Origin: Bombyx mori
Taxonomy: Eukaryota > Arthropoda > Insecta > Lepidoptera > Bombycidae
Reading direction: 5' to 3'
Assembly (NCBI RefSeq): GCF_030269925.1
Contig: NC_085132.1
Span: forward strand, 1,324,501 to 1,388,500
Length of the DNA: 64,000 nucleotides
Below are positions 1 through 10,527 of this stretch, in pieces; positions within the stretch are counted from its first letter, which is position 1, and each line of letters starts with the position of its first letter. The notes beneath the pieces are model-generated. The model worked only from the letters and a program-made list of their open reading frames with translations. It was not told where the DNA came from and made no database searches. The position numbers and the translations under genes were made by a program.

Positions 1-360
1 TGTATTACGATGATTCGCAAAACAGAAGAATATGTAAGGTATTGTGTTATCGCAGAGTACCAGGGAATATCGTTATTATTTGTTTTTCTGATAATGTCAC
101 ATGGCCCTATTCTTTATTGATCTAATCAAGTACTAGATAATATTAGGTAATATTGAGCGCCGTACTAGGTACTGGATATTATTGTAATTCATTGCTCATT
201 CAAATTGACCAATTGTAATTTTATCACACTGTTATTATCAATATCAGTTACACTACGCTGTTTACTTTATGGTATGTACTATTTAGGGGTTCCGTTAAGG
301 TCAAATGAGTTGTGCGCTCGCTTTTTCCATATCAATTTATTTATTTAGTTTTTATTGCTA

Positions 361-466
361 TAATAGGTGGAGGAGCATTATCGTTGTAGATGTCTATGGG
401 CTCCAGTAACCACTTACCATCAGGTAGACCGTGTGCTCGTCTGCCTACAAAGATAATAAAAAAAAT
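361..466 (+). mobile_element. LINE-D/Bm1 chimeric 3' tail
   Basis: The first half reads like Bm1 (GTAGATGTCTATGGGCTCCA). The end reads like LINE-D (TGCTCGTCTGCCTACAA, then AATAAAAA). It is a 5'-truncated retroposon with an oligo(A) tail. The next repeat begins directly at the A-tract. Confidence 0.6.
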
Positions 467-870
467 ATGTGTGGTGTCGTGGGACACCGCATAGGAACAA
501 AGTTCCTTATTATAAAATATTAATTTTAAGTTCTATTCGAGGTATAAAGAAAATAGTTATTCGGGTATACATTTTTTATTAATATTTTTTTTATTGATAA
601 AAAAAAAACTACTTTACAAAGTTATCAACTTTATTTTATTCACAATGATTTATAAATGATATATAATATATATAATAATATAGAAAGAAACAGCTATTTA
701 TATGAATAATAATAATAACCGTCATCACGTAGACTATACATTAGACACTGTATAGCCATACTAAGACTATACATAAATAATAAAAATCTTACGTTACGGA
801 CGTTTTTTTTCTTTTCGATTATGGTACCCCTCCGCATCGTCCCATATGGAACTTCATTCCAAAAAGCATA
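467..870 (+). mobile_element. pal-P element, core type 1
   Basis: The left end has the hairpin GGTGTCGTGGGACACC followed by a decayed GGAACAAAGTTCC palindrome. The right end has CTTACGTTACGGACG, a CGCATCGTCCCATA stretch and a decayed GGAACTTCATTCC. The AT-rich core matches the copy at 59695-60003. No ORF is present, so it is probably a non-autonomous DNA element. The right end lies 26 bases before the receptor exon. Confidence 0.6.
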
Positions 871-895
871 ATTCTGATTAAGAATTTCTTTACAG

Positions 896-1039
896 GCAGT
901 AGACTACTTGAAGAAAAGAACACCAGCGAGGGCAGCGCTGATGATAGCAGCGGTTTGGCTGATGAGTGCATTGGTGTGCATTCCTCCACTCCTCGGTTGG
1001 AGAGTCAGCAGGCCACTAGAGCAGTTTCCACAATGCAAG
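896..1039 (+). CDS. Aminergic GPCR exon (ICL2-TM4-ECL2)
   Basis: This is an internal exon of 48 codons, open in one frame, with an acceptor (tttctttacag) before it and a donor (gtaagt) after it; both junctions are phase 0. The peptide starts AVDYLKKRTPARA, matching intracellular loop 2 of amine receptors. A hydrophobic helix follows, with the TM4 tryptophan (AAVWLMSALVCIPPLLGW). It ends with EQFPQCK, whose cysteine fits the conserved extracellular loop 2 disulphide position. These features are seen directly. Class A rhodopsin-like amine receptors (tyramine, octopamine, serotonin) share this pattern. The KRTP-R motif and the PPLLGW end most resemble tyramine/octopamine or 5-HT receptors, but the ligand cannot be fixed from one exon. 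The protein would sit in the plasma membrane and signal through G proteins. The DRY motif should lie in the preceding exon and TM5 in the next; neither was found here. Confidence 0.82.
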
Positions 1040-1135
1040 GTAAGTTTTTGCGTTAACTTATCTAGGGACTGATTCGGAAGGCCTTAAATCAACGCGTTTT
1101 TTCGCTGTCGTTTTAAAACGGGTGTGTGTTAGTAT

Positions 1136-1496
1136 TGTTACGCGCTGGGGTTCGGGATAAATAAAATTGTACCGAATTACAAGTTAACACTGTATTAGCA
1201 CTTAGAGTACTTAAAACACTGACTTCACAAATACGTTAAAATTCTCAATTCGCTTCAGGTGATTCGTTCGCTGTTTCACTTCGAGTATTTCCGAATACTG
1301 ACTGATTGCATGGCATTCCTACAACGCTTTTATAGCCGATACCACATCCCTAAAATAAAATTATCGAGAATATTCGACACATTTCGAGTATTGTGTTTTC
1401 GCTATTCTGACAATAGATGGCGTTGTACGTCTCGAGCGTTCTAGATATTTGTTCGACTATTCGGCGATAGATGGCGTTACTCTTACCGTCCTAACA
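1136..1496 (-). mobile_element. Solo LTR (LTR-L)
   Basis: It runs TGTTACG...CA and is flanked by the 4-base duplication GTAT (1132-1135, 1497-1500). It is homologous to 8786-9171 and 23370-23757. Promoter-like order (TATAAAAG, then TCAGT) is read on the minus strand. No internal retroelement genes adjoin it. It is about 25 bases shorter than its sisters. Confidence 0.82.
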
Positions 1497-1500
1497 GTAT

Positions 1501-2548
1501 TGTACCACACTTCAATAGAAGATGGTAACGATTTAGCTTAGTTTTATAGCTGCTTTTCGTTGAAGAGGATGAATGTTCGTACGAGTTTTATGTTTTTAGG
1601 TATTTCTGTTCATTGACTATGACGGCAGATTAGCTAATTATGACATATTGTCATCGCACGTAGATAATAGCAATGCTAGGATGTTGGATATGCCCCTCAA
1701 AAAACACCGCGAAAAGTAGGATATTGGCTTGAAACGAACTGGAGATGAACATAGATTTTTGGGTTAGTGGTGAGATGGTAAAAAGGAGGTGACAAGATTC
1801 AAACGATTCATCAGTAAAGTCGCCATTAATTTACGGCAGCGATAAATACAAGAGGAGATAAGACGTGAGCCTATACTTGCTAAATTTAAAAGTTTATTAA
1901 AAAAAACACTTGTTAAATACGTTGTAACCATTTGCGTAAGTAAATTAATTGCATGAATATAACCTAATCTAATAATTTATAAGCTATTTTTATATAAAGC
2001 GAGTTACCTGCAGTCAAACTGCGTAAGCAGTTTTGCGAAGCATGGTCTAAATGAAAGTTTTATGAATAAATATATTACATACATACATAAAAAATGCACT
2101 TAGTCTCCGTCGACCAAAGGAGCTTTCAATGATCTGAATTCCGGCAATCGAAGCCATAAGACTATTTAAAAAAAAATCTTCACAATCAAAGCTTACATAC
2201 TTCAAAAGGTACCAACCTTAAAACTTAAATATATCTCTGAAGCGTTACCAACATTGTAATCTAGAGATTACATGTTAGAATTATACAGAACCTCCCCGTT
2301 GAATTTCGAAGGATAATTCCGCGTGAGATAATTTAGTTAATGGCCTTTGGATTCGTGAATTTTAGGGGTAAAGATTTTTCTTGTCCGTCCCTTTATGGAG
2401 TTAGTGAAATGTTGAAAATGTTCGATTAAAAGAATTTGGGGGGAATTAAGTTGAAATTTGACTGACGTATACTCGTAATGTAGGCATTGTTTTCGCTCAT
2501 TCTGGTCCTTTTGCGAGCTTAAGGAATTCTCTCAAATGCAATAACTTC
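1501..2548. other. Unassigned intronic sequence
   Basis: AT-rich sequence with no repeat family or ORF that could be supported. A donor- or acceptor-bounded coding block was looked for and not seen. Confidence 0.5.
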
Positions 2549-2862
2549 CTTTTTTTTATTGCCCTTGGAGGCAGACCAGCATACGGCCCACCTTATGGTG
2601 AGTGGTTACCGTCGCCCGTGGACGTCAGCAATGCCAAAGGCAGAGCCAAGCCGCTGCCTACTGTTAAGTGCTCTCCATAAGCCTAGTTTGAAGAAAGACA
2701 GGTCATAGCGCTTGGAAAACATCGTTGTGACAAAAAATATATCTGGAAACGCTCTGTGGCTCCAAGTAATATGGGTGAATTTTACTCCGACGGCGGGCGG
2801 TGCGATGGTAAAAATGAGATGATGGGATTATCTCAAGCAATTCCTCAGAGCGCTCCATATGG
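2549..2862 (-). mobile_element. LINE-D 3' fragment
   Basis: Read on the minus strand, it carries the degraded C-terminus of the reverse-transcriptase ORF (2700-2860), the GGTAGGCAGCGGCTTGGC block, the shared tail and oligo(A) (T-tract at 2550). It is 5'-truncated, with frameshifts. Confidence 0.75.
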
Positions 2863-3125
2863 AACAATGCCGGTTTTATGTTAGCTTTATTCTGATAAAT
2901 GAGTTATCACGTCATTTGACAGTCTCCCTCTGACTCGACTTTAAAGTCAAGGTCTCGGTATCTACCGTCTTCAAATGATCTTAACTACTGCTCTGGTCGA
3001 CCCCAATTTTTGAGCATTAGCCCAACAAGAATATTTTGCTATTTTGCTTTTTATATATTCTTGAAAAATGGTTTTAAATTTAATAATCAGTTAATGTTAA
3101 TAGTGTAATAAGTTTTTCTTATTAT

Positions 3126-3378
3126 TTTTTTATTGAATAGATGGATCCATCCTTCGTTCACGAACTCACAGCCCCTCTGATGTTAAACGGTTACCGGAGC
3201 TCATAGACATCTTTAACGTAAATGCCGCTACCCACCTTGAAATATGAGTTCGAAGGTCTCAGTATAGTTACAACGGCTGTCCCATCCTTCAAACCGAAAC
3301 GCATTACTGCTTCACGGCAGAAATAGTCAGGGCGGTGGTACCTACCCGAGTGGACTCACGGACGTCCTACCACCAGTA
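3126..3378 (-). mobile_element. Bm1, headless
   Basis: A diverged Bm1 body whose 5' end is exactly at ACTGGTGGTAGG (3378), with its A-tail near 3126. The tRNA-like head is absent. Confidence 0.85.
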
Positions 3379-4237
3379 ATTTTATCGTTAATTAGAGTGC
3401 AAGTTGCCTTAGAGTACGACATTCGTTACTATCACAATGTGATGTCATTCGACTTGTTATAACTACGGGATTAACTTCCCAGCTACACAAAAGAAAATAA
3501 AGAAAACCTTTCCACCATATTTTACTAAGAAGGTCCGTTTATAAATCAAGACGAAATCTTAGTTGACCCCAAACGATAAGATCAGTTCTTAAAAATGAAT
3601 CCCTTAATTTTGTAGATCAGAATTTCGGTCACGGCTTGAAACTACGAAGTTAAAATTAAAAGTATCACTAATTTATGATAGGTAGATATAATGGAGTGTA
3701 GTTGGTTGGCCACGAAGTTAGAGGGTATCGATTTCTTCAAAATTTTACAGCGTATGTATCTATATTTTAATTTGGCGTTTTTAGTGGGCTATAAGAGCAT
3801 AAGGTACTACCAACGGGACATCATGCTCTGAATTTTCTTACTTTTATAGATACATAAGTGTTAACTTTCAATCGTACTTGATGGTGAGTAGTGTGAGCTT
3901 TTATTTGTTAATTAATTAAATAATTCTCGGTATCTATTTTTCGTGTGTATCTAGAACGATCTATTGGATGGAAAGAGATCGCTACGGGAATGTGGCGAGG
4001 TCAGGGCGAGGTTGGCAGCAAACCCGCAAGGTTCAGTCTTCTGTCCAAAAATGAATTATATTTAACAAATTACACCGTTATACCACCGCTCAAACTCAAC
4101 TGACATTTTATATGGTGTTGCCAATTTTCATTTCCAAACGCGCCCAAGACATTATGGGGTTATCTTTCCACGACGTATAAGGGCGGTCCCATCCTTATAA
4201 CTTTAAGTCGTGGAAAAAAAAGCACCATTGTAATGTC
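3379..4237. other. Unassigned sequence
   Basis: No recognised gene or repeat. The only structure noted is a short inverted pair, TTCCACGAC at 4168 and GTCGTGGAA at 4207. Confidence 0.45.
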
Positions 4238-4383
4238 AGCTGAGTTTGATTCTGCGAAGCACTGCTCTTGCTAGGGTTAGTGTTAGCAACATCGTCAGGT
4301 TTGAGCCCCGCGAGCTGACCTACTTGTTAGGGTTACGCTGAAATGGCCTCTCCAGGCCATCAGTTTAGGTAGAAAAAAAAAAC
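4238..4383 (+). mobile_element. rep-C 3' end with internal deletion
   Basis: CTGAGTTT jumps directly to GATTCTGCGAAGCAC, losing about 45 bases present in other copies. It then runs through GCTAGGGTTAGTGTTAGCAA to the TTTAGGTAG-A(n) tail. Probably a 5'-truncated non-LTR retrotransposon. Confidence 0.7.
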
Positions 4384-4437
4384 ACATCCTTCAAATCGAA
4401 CTAGTAGCTATTTTAGACGAGGTAAGCCCGATAGTTA

Positions 4438-4875
4438 GTCGTCGTGGCCTAAAGGATAAGACGTCCGGTGTATTCGTATGTAGAGATGCACCGGTGTTCG
4501 AATCCCGCAGGCGGGTACCAATTTTTTTGATGAAATACGTACTTAATAAATGTTCACGATTGACTTCCACGGTGAAGGAATAACATCGTGTAATAAAAAT
4601 CAAACCCGCAAAATTATAATTTGCGTAATCACTGGTGGTAGGACCTCTCGGAAGTCCGCACGGGTAGGTACCACCACCCCGCCTATTTCCGTCGTGAAGC
4701 GGTAATGTGTTTCGGTTCGCAGGGTGTGGTAGCCGTTGTAACTATACTGAGACCGTAGAACTTATATCTCGAGGTGGGTGGCGCATTTACGTTGTAGATG
4801 TCTATGGGCTCCAGTAACCACTTAACACCAGGTGGGCTGTGAGCTCGTCCACCCATCTAGCAATAAAAAAAAAAT
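4438..4875 (+). mobile_element. Bm1, complete
   Basis: The tRNA-like head (4438-4530) has an A-box-like TGGCCTAAAGGAT and a B-box GTTCGAATCCC. A linker follows, then the body from ACTGGTGGTAGG at 4631, and the shared tail GCAATAAAAA. The head resembles an arginine tRNA D arm, which is an inference. The head supplies a pol III promoter; retroposition would depend on a partner LINE. Confidence 0.92.
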
Positions 4876-5274
4876 AGCTCATCAATGTACTGTGGTACGT
4901 CGTTGATTTAAAGTATCATAATAATTCAGAGAGAGAAAAAAACGCTTAAAAAATCCCGTCCGCTGTTTTAGTGGCCATACCCGTAAAAGAGATGGTAAAT
5001 TGCGTTTACGATAAAAATAACTTAATATTCGGTAGCGGCGTGATTTCACGATAAAAACGTCCGAAGCTGGCCGTAAACTGTTACTTTTTAATACCCACGG
5101 TGCACGTAGGAAATACGAAAAGTTCTCGGAAGAAGTTTGTTCTTTATTACTGCACTCGGGCAGATGACCTCACAGCTCATCCCGTGGTCCATTAAGTCCT
5201 CAAAACCAAAACCTTAACACACAAGATCAGAATTTCAAATTTTGTTGTACAGCATACTTGCCGGGAACGTGTTA

Positions 5275-5515
5275 TGAGCTTCTTCTATTCATCATGCGGT
5301 CTCCCAGACATTAATTAGAGAAGCTCATTATTGCTTGTCGCATAGAGGGCAAGCGCGCCGTGGGCAGAACACCAGCCAGATGGTCAGATCTAGCAAGAGA
5401 AGCACTTGGTGGTAGTCTGTACCATGCAGTCCATGCCACCCATGATCGAGCACAGTGGAAGAACGTCACATGTGGTCGCGATCTTCAGTAGTGAGGGAAC
5501 GATATAGAAGAAGAA
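5275..5515 (+). mobile_element. RTE-R LINE C-terminus
   Basis: A frame reads EKLIIACRIEGKRAVGR, TPARWSDLAREAL, AQWKNVTCGRDLQ and then stop. This is the C-terminal pattern (GKR-GR-PTRW-D...W) of endonuclease/reverse-transcriptase LINEs, shared with 18058-18241 and 56222-56552. The tail is an AGAAGAA-type short repeat rather than poly(A). The 5' part is lost. Confidence 0.7.
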
Positions 5516-5763
5516 TACTTGCTCTCGCAATGCACATATGTTTTACGATAGAAATAGGCAGGATCATAGTTCCTATCAATACGTTTGTTACATAGATTCT
5601 GAATTAAAAATAGCTTTAAATTTGCTGCATACAATATTCCAACAACAAACTTAACCAACGCTACTATTAATTTGAAACTAAATCGAACCAAAGGTAACTA
5701 TTATTGGGTTGATTTTGCATTGATCGCAAAACATAGCCGTAGCTATATGACACGCGAAGCTTT

Positions 5764-5796
5764 AAAGTCGTCGTGGTCTGAAGGATAAGATTGTCG
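5764..5796 (+). mobile_element. Bm1 head fragment
   Basis: Only the first 33 bases of a Bm1 tRNA-like head remain (GTCGTGGTCTGAAGGATAAG). The piece ends where the T-tract of an oppositely oriented Bm1 begins. Confidence 0.7.
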
Positions 5797-6051
5797 GTTT
5801 TTTTTATTTAATTGCTTAGATGTGTGGACGAGCTCACAGCCCGCCTGGTGTTAAGTGGTTACTGGAGCCCATAGACATCTACAACGTAAAATGCGCCACC
5901 CACCTTAAGATATAAGCTCTAAGGTCTCAAGTATAGTTACAACGGCTGCTCGCCCTTCAAACCGAAACGCATTACTGCTTCACGGCAGAAATAGGTAGGG
6001 CGGTGGTTGGTACCTACCCTTGCGGACTCACAAGAGGTCCTATCACCAGTA
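5797..6051 (-). mobile_element. Bm1, headless
   Basis: T-tract, GCTTAGATG, body, and a 5' end at ACTGGTGATAGG. It adjoins the head fragment of another Bm1. The rest of that older copy is not found on the far side, so this is not a simple insertion. Confidence 0.87.
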
Positions 6052-6107
6052 AATGGCCGAGGCCAGGCCGAGAATAGAACATCGTAGACTGTGGTATCGC
6101 ATAGACA

Positions 6108-6112
6108 CTACT

Positions 6113-6163
<51 letters not shown>

Positions 6164-6199
6164 ACTTACTACTAATACTACTACTACTACTTACTGCTA
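6108..6199. repeat. CTA/TAC microsatellite
   Basis: About 25 near-perfect CTA units with two interruptions (CTACACTTACTACTAATA). Confidence 0.95.
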
Positions 6200-7112
6200 T
6201 CTGTGACGACGAAATACAGTAAATAATTCGAAACGTATGAATTAGTAAGGACAGTATAAAACGGGAGATTAAACTTTAACATTTGTTTTAATTATGTTTC
6301 TACGACTCGCCAGGACGGATGATAATAAGCTATGTTTAAATACACAGAAACACGTAAGAATGCTTAGTGCTCATAAATGCTTTCAAAACAGCTCCCAAAT
6401 TCTTTATTATGGAATAAAAATGGTGCGCGGGTAATTTAGTGCACGTGAAAGAAGTGAAGCTTCTTTTACGGTGTGTAGTATTGTGATTATCTTCATTTTT
6501 CATTCTTGAATAAAATTTCTTTCATAATAGGGAAGTATGTGTATAAGAAAAACGATCTAGCTCGCTTTTTCCTTTCCCTTTCTCCGCGGTCGAGTGGTTC
6601 GCGAGACGCTCTGTCCATTTTCTCACTCTCACTCTTCCTAAATTGTATCTTTTCTCTCTAGCCGTAACGAATCTGTCGCGAACTAAAGTTTACTCTCGAC
6701 ACGCCTAAAGAAGTTTCACTTCAAAAATACGGTAACAAATCTCCATGTCCGCAACTTCGAATGGCACAGACTCAGAACCAAGTCATACTTAACTAATTGG
6801 AAACATCTGTTAGCGACAAGACCACAGAGTTAGTGAGCTGAAGTTAGTTTAGCGGAAGACATTAGCAGGTGCGTCTAATGTGTGGAAAACGCGAGTTTAA
6901 TCACTCACACATTGAACAGGAGTGTTGGTGTCATGGAATACAGTCGTATTTTCGGTATATGTTACCATATATATATGAACTAGATGAAGCGGGTATCGCA
7001 CACCCGTGTCTTCTATGATGATTGATTGAATGATTAGCTGACCAAACTACTTGAACGTTTGACCAAAATTACGTAATTACAAATGTTGACTTACTGGAAA
7101 ATTTTCCTAGCT
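6200..7112. other. Unassigned sequence
   Basis: A pyrimidine-rich CT stretch lies at 6563-6665. No family or exon was recognised. Confidence 0.45.
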
Positions 7113-7489
7113 GTTTTTGGGACTTCCTTATGGGACGATACGGAGGGGTACCCTAACCGGGAAAAAACGTCCGTAACGTAAGATTTTTATTAGTAATGCA
7201 CACAGTGTACGACTTAACTTTGTAATAACGTACAAAAAATATTTTTTTTTTATCATTCATTGACCACGGTCTCAGAGCGTTCGTTTGCGCAATAAACTAA
7301 CTCTTATGCAAACAACCGTGAATGAAGTGTACCACAATAAGTTCGCAAGTTACCGAATGACCGTGAGTTGTTGCGAAACCTCCACTTTTATTTTCTTTAT
7401 ACCTCGAATAGAACTTAAAATTTATATTTTTATAATAAGGAACTTCGTTTCTATCCGGTGTCCCAAGACACCACCCAACTTTTTTTGTA
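7113..7489 (-). mobile_element. pal-P element, core type 2
   Basis: The ends are as in the copy at 467-870, in reverse. The core (7265-7390) contains AACAACTCACGG-type sequence on the minus strand and matches 42783-43161, not the core of 467-870. Confidence 0.65.
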
Positions 7490-7732
7490 CCACATCTCTA
7501 GACCAGATCATAATTTGTCTGCAAAGCACATTTTTCGTTCAACAGATGGGCGATTGGGCCAAAACATTTTTCGAGCGACAACCGCGTTACGGAAACCGTA
7601 GAGAGGGTAGGCCTCCCACAGGATTAACCGAAGGCCTTTTGTAAGGTCTCGGGAACCCGCTGGATGCAGACTGCGTAGGGTCTGTCAGAAAGGCCTAAGT
7701 CCAGAAGGGGACGTGGGCTGAAAAAGAATTAG

Positions 7733-8130
7733 CTGGATGAGTTCACGGCCCACCTGGTCTTACGTGGTTACCGGAGCTCATAAACTTCAACAACGTAAAT
7801 ACTCACCTTGAGACATTAACATGGGTTCTAAGTCTCAGTTTTTATAGCACAAGAACTGCCCCACCCTTCAAACCGAAACCGCGTGCTTGCTTCACGGTAG
7901 AAACTAGTTGGGGTAGTGGTATCTTTCCGTGGGTGGGCCCTAAAATCCTTGGGCCCGCGATCTGCTCTCAACACCTGCAGATCGTTGAGTCTCACATACC
8001 CCGCGCGCCCCCTAGGCGCGGGGACCTCGTGGGAGGTTCGGCCCCCGGCACGAGGGAAAAAAAAAAGTGGTATCTTTCCGTGCGGGTTAATGCCCCAATA
8101 TAATTTCTAGTTAATGGCTTTTTCTAGCTT
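7733..8130 (-). mobile_element. Bm1, old, split by rep-E
   Basis: A diverged Bm1 (GTTACCGGAGCTCATAAACT, then CCACCCTTCAAACCGAAACC), interrupted at 7932 by a retroposed piece. After the second copy of the target duplication only a degraded 5' part is left. Confidence 0.7.
7932..8066 (+). mobile_element. rep-E retroposon, 135 bp, with TSD
   Basis: A GC-rich insert ending in A(10). It is bracketed by a perfect 16-base duplication, GTGGTATCTTTCCGTG (7916-7931 and 8067-8082). Inside are GCGATCTGCTCTCAACACC and a GCGCGCCCCCTAGGCGCG inverted segment. A diverged second copy is at 42482-42620. The structure is that of a short LINE 3' end or SINE; the parent family is not recognised. Confidence 0.85.
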
Positions 8131-8152
8131 TTTCTAGTTAATGGCTAATTCT

Positions 8153-8330
8153 GCCGTAAACCAGTAATGCGTTTCGGTCTGAAGGGTGGGGCAGCCGCTG
8201 TAACTATACTGAGACCTTAGAACTTCTATCTCAAGGTGGGTGGCGCATTTACGTTGTAGATGTCTATGGGCTCCAGTAACCACTTAACACCAGGTGGGCT
8301 GTGAGCTCGTCCGCCCATCTAAGCAAAAAC
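8153..8330 (+). mobile_element. Bm1, 5'-truncated
   Basis: Starts inside the body (CTGCCGTAAACCAGTAATGC) and runs to CATCTAAGCAA with a broken A-tail. Confidence 0.85.
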
Positions 8331-8785
8331 AAAAAGGTTAATATCGTACTTTCAACAAATATACTTTAATTTATGAGCTTAAAGTCTACATTTCATTCAG
8401 ATGGCCTCTTCTAACATATTTTCTTGCATACAACTTCTAAATTCAATTACAAGTAAAGCAGATGCTTTTAATAATTCGAAATTCGTAAATCTTATGCGCA
8501 GATCCTACACTGCGAGTACGTTCAGCCGTTTCCATGAATAATTAGAAATTTTCTCAGCTATAAATCTGAAGAATACAAAAGTTCTCTCAAAATATTTGTT
8601 TTACTTTCCCCCATTAGCGCTTCTCTTTAAGATTTAAGGCGCAGTTATAATGTAGCCCTTGAATAAACAAGTTTTTATAAATTATTATTTTTAATGATCA
8701 ATTCAACTTTTTTGTACGGGTGTTTTTTTTTTTGTTTTCACCTTCGCATTAAGCGTTTGCCAAATAAGGGACTTGTTAATAATAA
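8331..8785. other. Unassigned AT-rich sequence
   Basis: No ORF or repeat match was seen between the Bm1 tail and the LTR. Confidence 0.45.
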
Positions 8786-9171
8786 TGTTACGCGCTGCCG
8801 ATTCGGGATAAATAAAAACAATCTACTGAAGTACAAGTAAAAACTGTATTAGCATTTAAAACGCTTCACAAACACCTTAAAATTTTGAATTCGCTTCTTC
8901 CACTTCGCTTCAGGTGATCCGTTCGCTGTTTCGCTTCGAGTAGTTCCGATTACTAACTGACTGCGTGCCATCTCTGCAACGCTTCTATAGCCGATACCGC
9001 ATCCCTAGAATTATCGAGAGTATTCCACACAAGTCGAGTACTTTCGATGTGTGTTTCCGCTATCTGACAATAGATGGCGTTGTAATTCTCGAGCGATCTA
9101 GATGTTACCAGATCCTTCAATATTCGTTCGACTATTCAGCGATAGATGGCGTCACTTTTACCGGCGTAACA
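8786..9171 (-). mobile_element. Solo LTR (LTR-L), complete
   Basis: 386 bases from TGTTACGCG to CGTAACA, with a 4-base duplication ATAA on both sides (8782-8785, 9172-9175). On the minus strand the order is U3 with repeated GCCATCTATC, a TATA-like CTATAGAAGCG (TATAAAAG in sisters), and an Inr-like CAGTTAGTAATCGG. No gag or pol is nearby, so two LTRs have recombined into one. Confidence 0.88.
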
Positions 9172-9337
9172 ATAACAATGTTGCTGATGGATTGCTAACC
9201 ATGAGCACGTCTCAGTATATCCAAGTCCCTTTTGACTCGAACGATAGCAGTATTGATTTATGGCTTTTACCCACTTCCAACAACCCTAAAAGTAGCAGCT
9301 CCGTCAGACCAAGAGTCTTCTCTGTGTGAGAGTTCGC

Positions 9338-9784
9338 GTTTTTTTTATTTTTTATTGCTTTGATGGGTGGACGAGCTCACAGCTCACCTGGTGTTAAGTG
9401 GTTACTGGAGCCCATAGACATCTACAAGTAAATACGCCACCCACCTTGAGGTAGAAGTCCTAAGGTCTCAAGTATAGTTACAACGGCTGCCCCACCCTTC
9501 AAACCGAAACGCATTACTGCTTCATGGCAGAAATAGGCGGGGCGGTGGTACCTACCCGTGCGGACTCACAAGAGGTCCTACCACCAGTAATTACGCAAAT
9601 TATAATTTTGCGGGTTTGATTTTTATTACACGATGTTATTCCTTCACCGTGGAAGTCAATCGTGAACATTTGTTAAGTACGTATTTCATTAGAAAAATTG
9701 GTACCCGCCTGCGGGATTCGAACACCGGTGCATCGCTAGATACGAATGCACCGGACGTCTTATCCTTTAGGCCACGACGACTTC
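9338..9784 (-). mobile_element. Bm1, complete
   Basis: T-tract at 9338, body to ACTGG near 9589, then the linker and tRNA-like head with the B-box GTTCGAATCCC near 9715, ending at GTCGTCGTGG. It adjoins a Helitron fragment. Confidence 0.92.
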
Positions 9785-10034
9785 ATACCATGTATTTTAC
9801 ACACTCACACACGCATACATACTCTTCGTTTATTGTCATACTTTTGTTTTTGTTTAAAGTCTGTGGTCAAATTGAGAATAGACTAATATTGTTTATGTTT
9901 AATATTATTTGTCTATTATGTACCTAGCCTTGGCGAAATTTGTGATTAGAGGAATAATGACTAATAACTAATAAAATGATATTCTTTGTCAATAGAACCA
10001 TAACCATATTTATACTGGTGGTTGGACCTCTTGT
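9785..10034 (+). mobile_element. Hel-4 internal fragment plus 20-bp Bm1 start
   Basis: The order TTTATTGTCATACTTTTG, GTCTGTGGTCAAATTGAG, GACAATAGAACCATAA matches 51660-51830, so it is a Hel-4 piece without either terminus. ACTGGTGGTTGGACCTCTTG (10015-10034) is the first 20 bases of a headless Bm1. Confidence 0.65.
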
Positions 10035-10052
10035 TGATACAAACATGTAATT

Positions 10053-10270
10053 TTAATTATTGAAAAATAGTTTGAGTAATTTTAAGCGCGTACTCTGAGA
10101 TTTTTTGTGGTGCGGTAAAGGATGAAAATGTTCTGAATCAGATAGCCGAAGCGTGTCATTGATATTTTCCAAGTCCTCGTCGTCTTCAGTAGTAGGGTCC
10201 TTAATAGTCTTTTGAAGTGGCACAGAGGAGGCGACCACTTTACAATAATATCAACAGCTCTGATACGGCG
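10053..10270 (-). other. Unclassified acidic ORF
   Basis: On the minus strand, 61 codons include the acidic stretch TTEDDEDLENINDTL and then SDSEHFHPLPHHKK and a basic end. A possible acceptor (attgtaaag) precedes it. The flanks are very AT-rich. It could be a remnant exon or the end of a transposon ORF; no family is recognised. Confidence 0.25.
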
Positions 10271-10527
10271 CAATGGCCGTAAAATAAGTGAAACTCAGAA
10301 ATGTTTGGGATTCATTTGGGTTCAAATAAAATCTTTTAGCGTTGCGTGTTGTTCGGATAAAATTCTGAATGTGAATAGAATATACGCGACAGTTCCAAAT
10401 TAATTTTAATAAATTGTAATTAAAAACTTTTTTACTTACGGCACTTTTCAGGATATCATCAAAATAACCCTTCTACTTATATCTGTTCATAAAATATTTT
10501 TAACTACTGATACCATGCAACCCACGC

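Noticed and set aside
4438..4530. Functional tRNA(Arg)-like gene
   Set aside because: It is the head of Bm1, repeated at 9700, 13000, 19001, 22814, 35837 and 46058, without a proper acceptor stem.
7916..8110. 64-codon plus-strand ORF
   Set aside because: It is made of Bm1 and rep-E sequence and runs across an insertion join.
9616..9927. 103-codon ORF starting MIFITRCYSFTVEVNREH
   Set aside because: The same peptide recurs at 4391, 12918, 35761 and 46028 because it is the antisense of the Bm1 linker and tRNA head.
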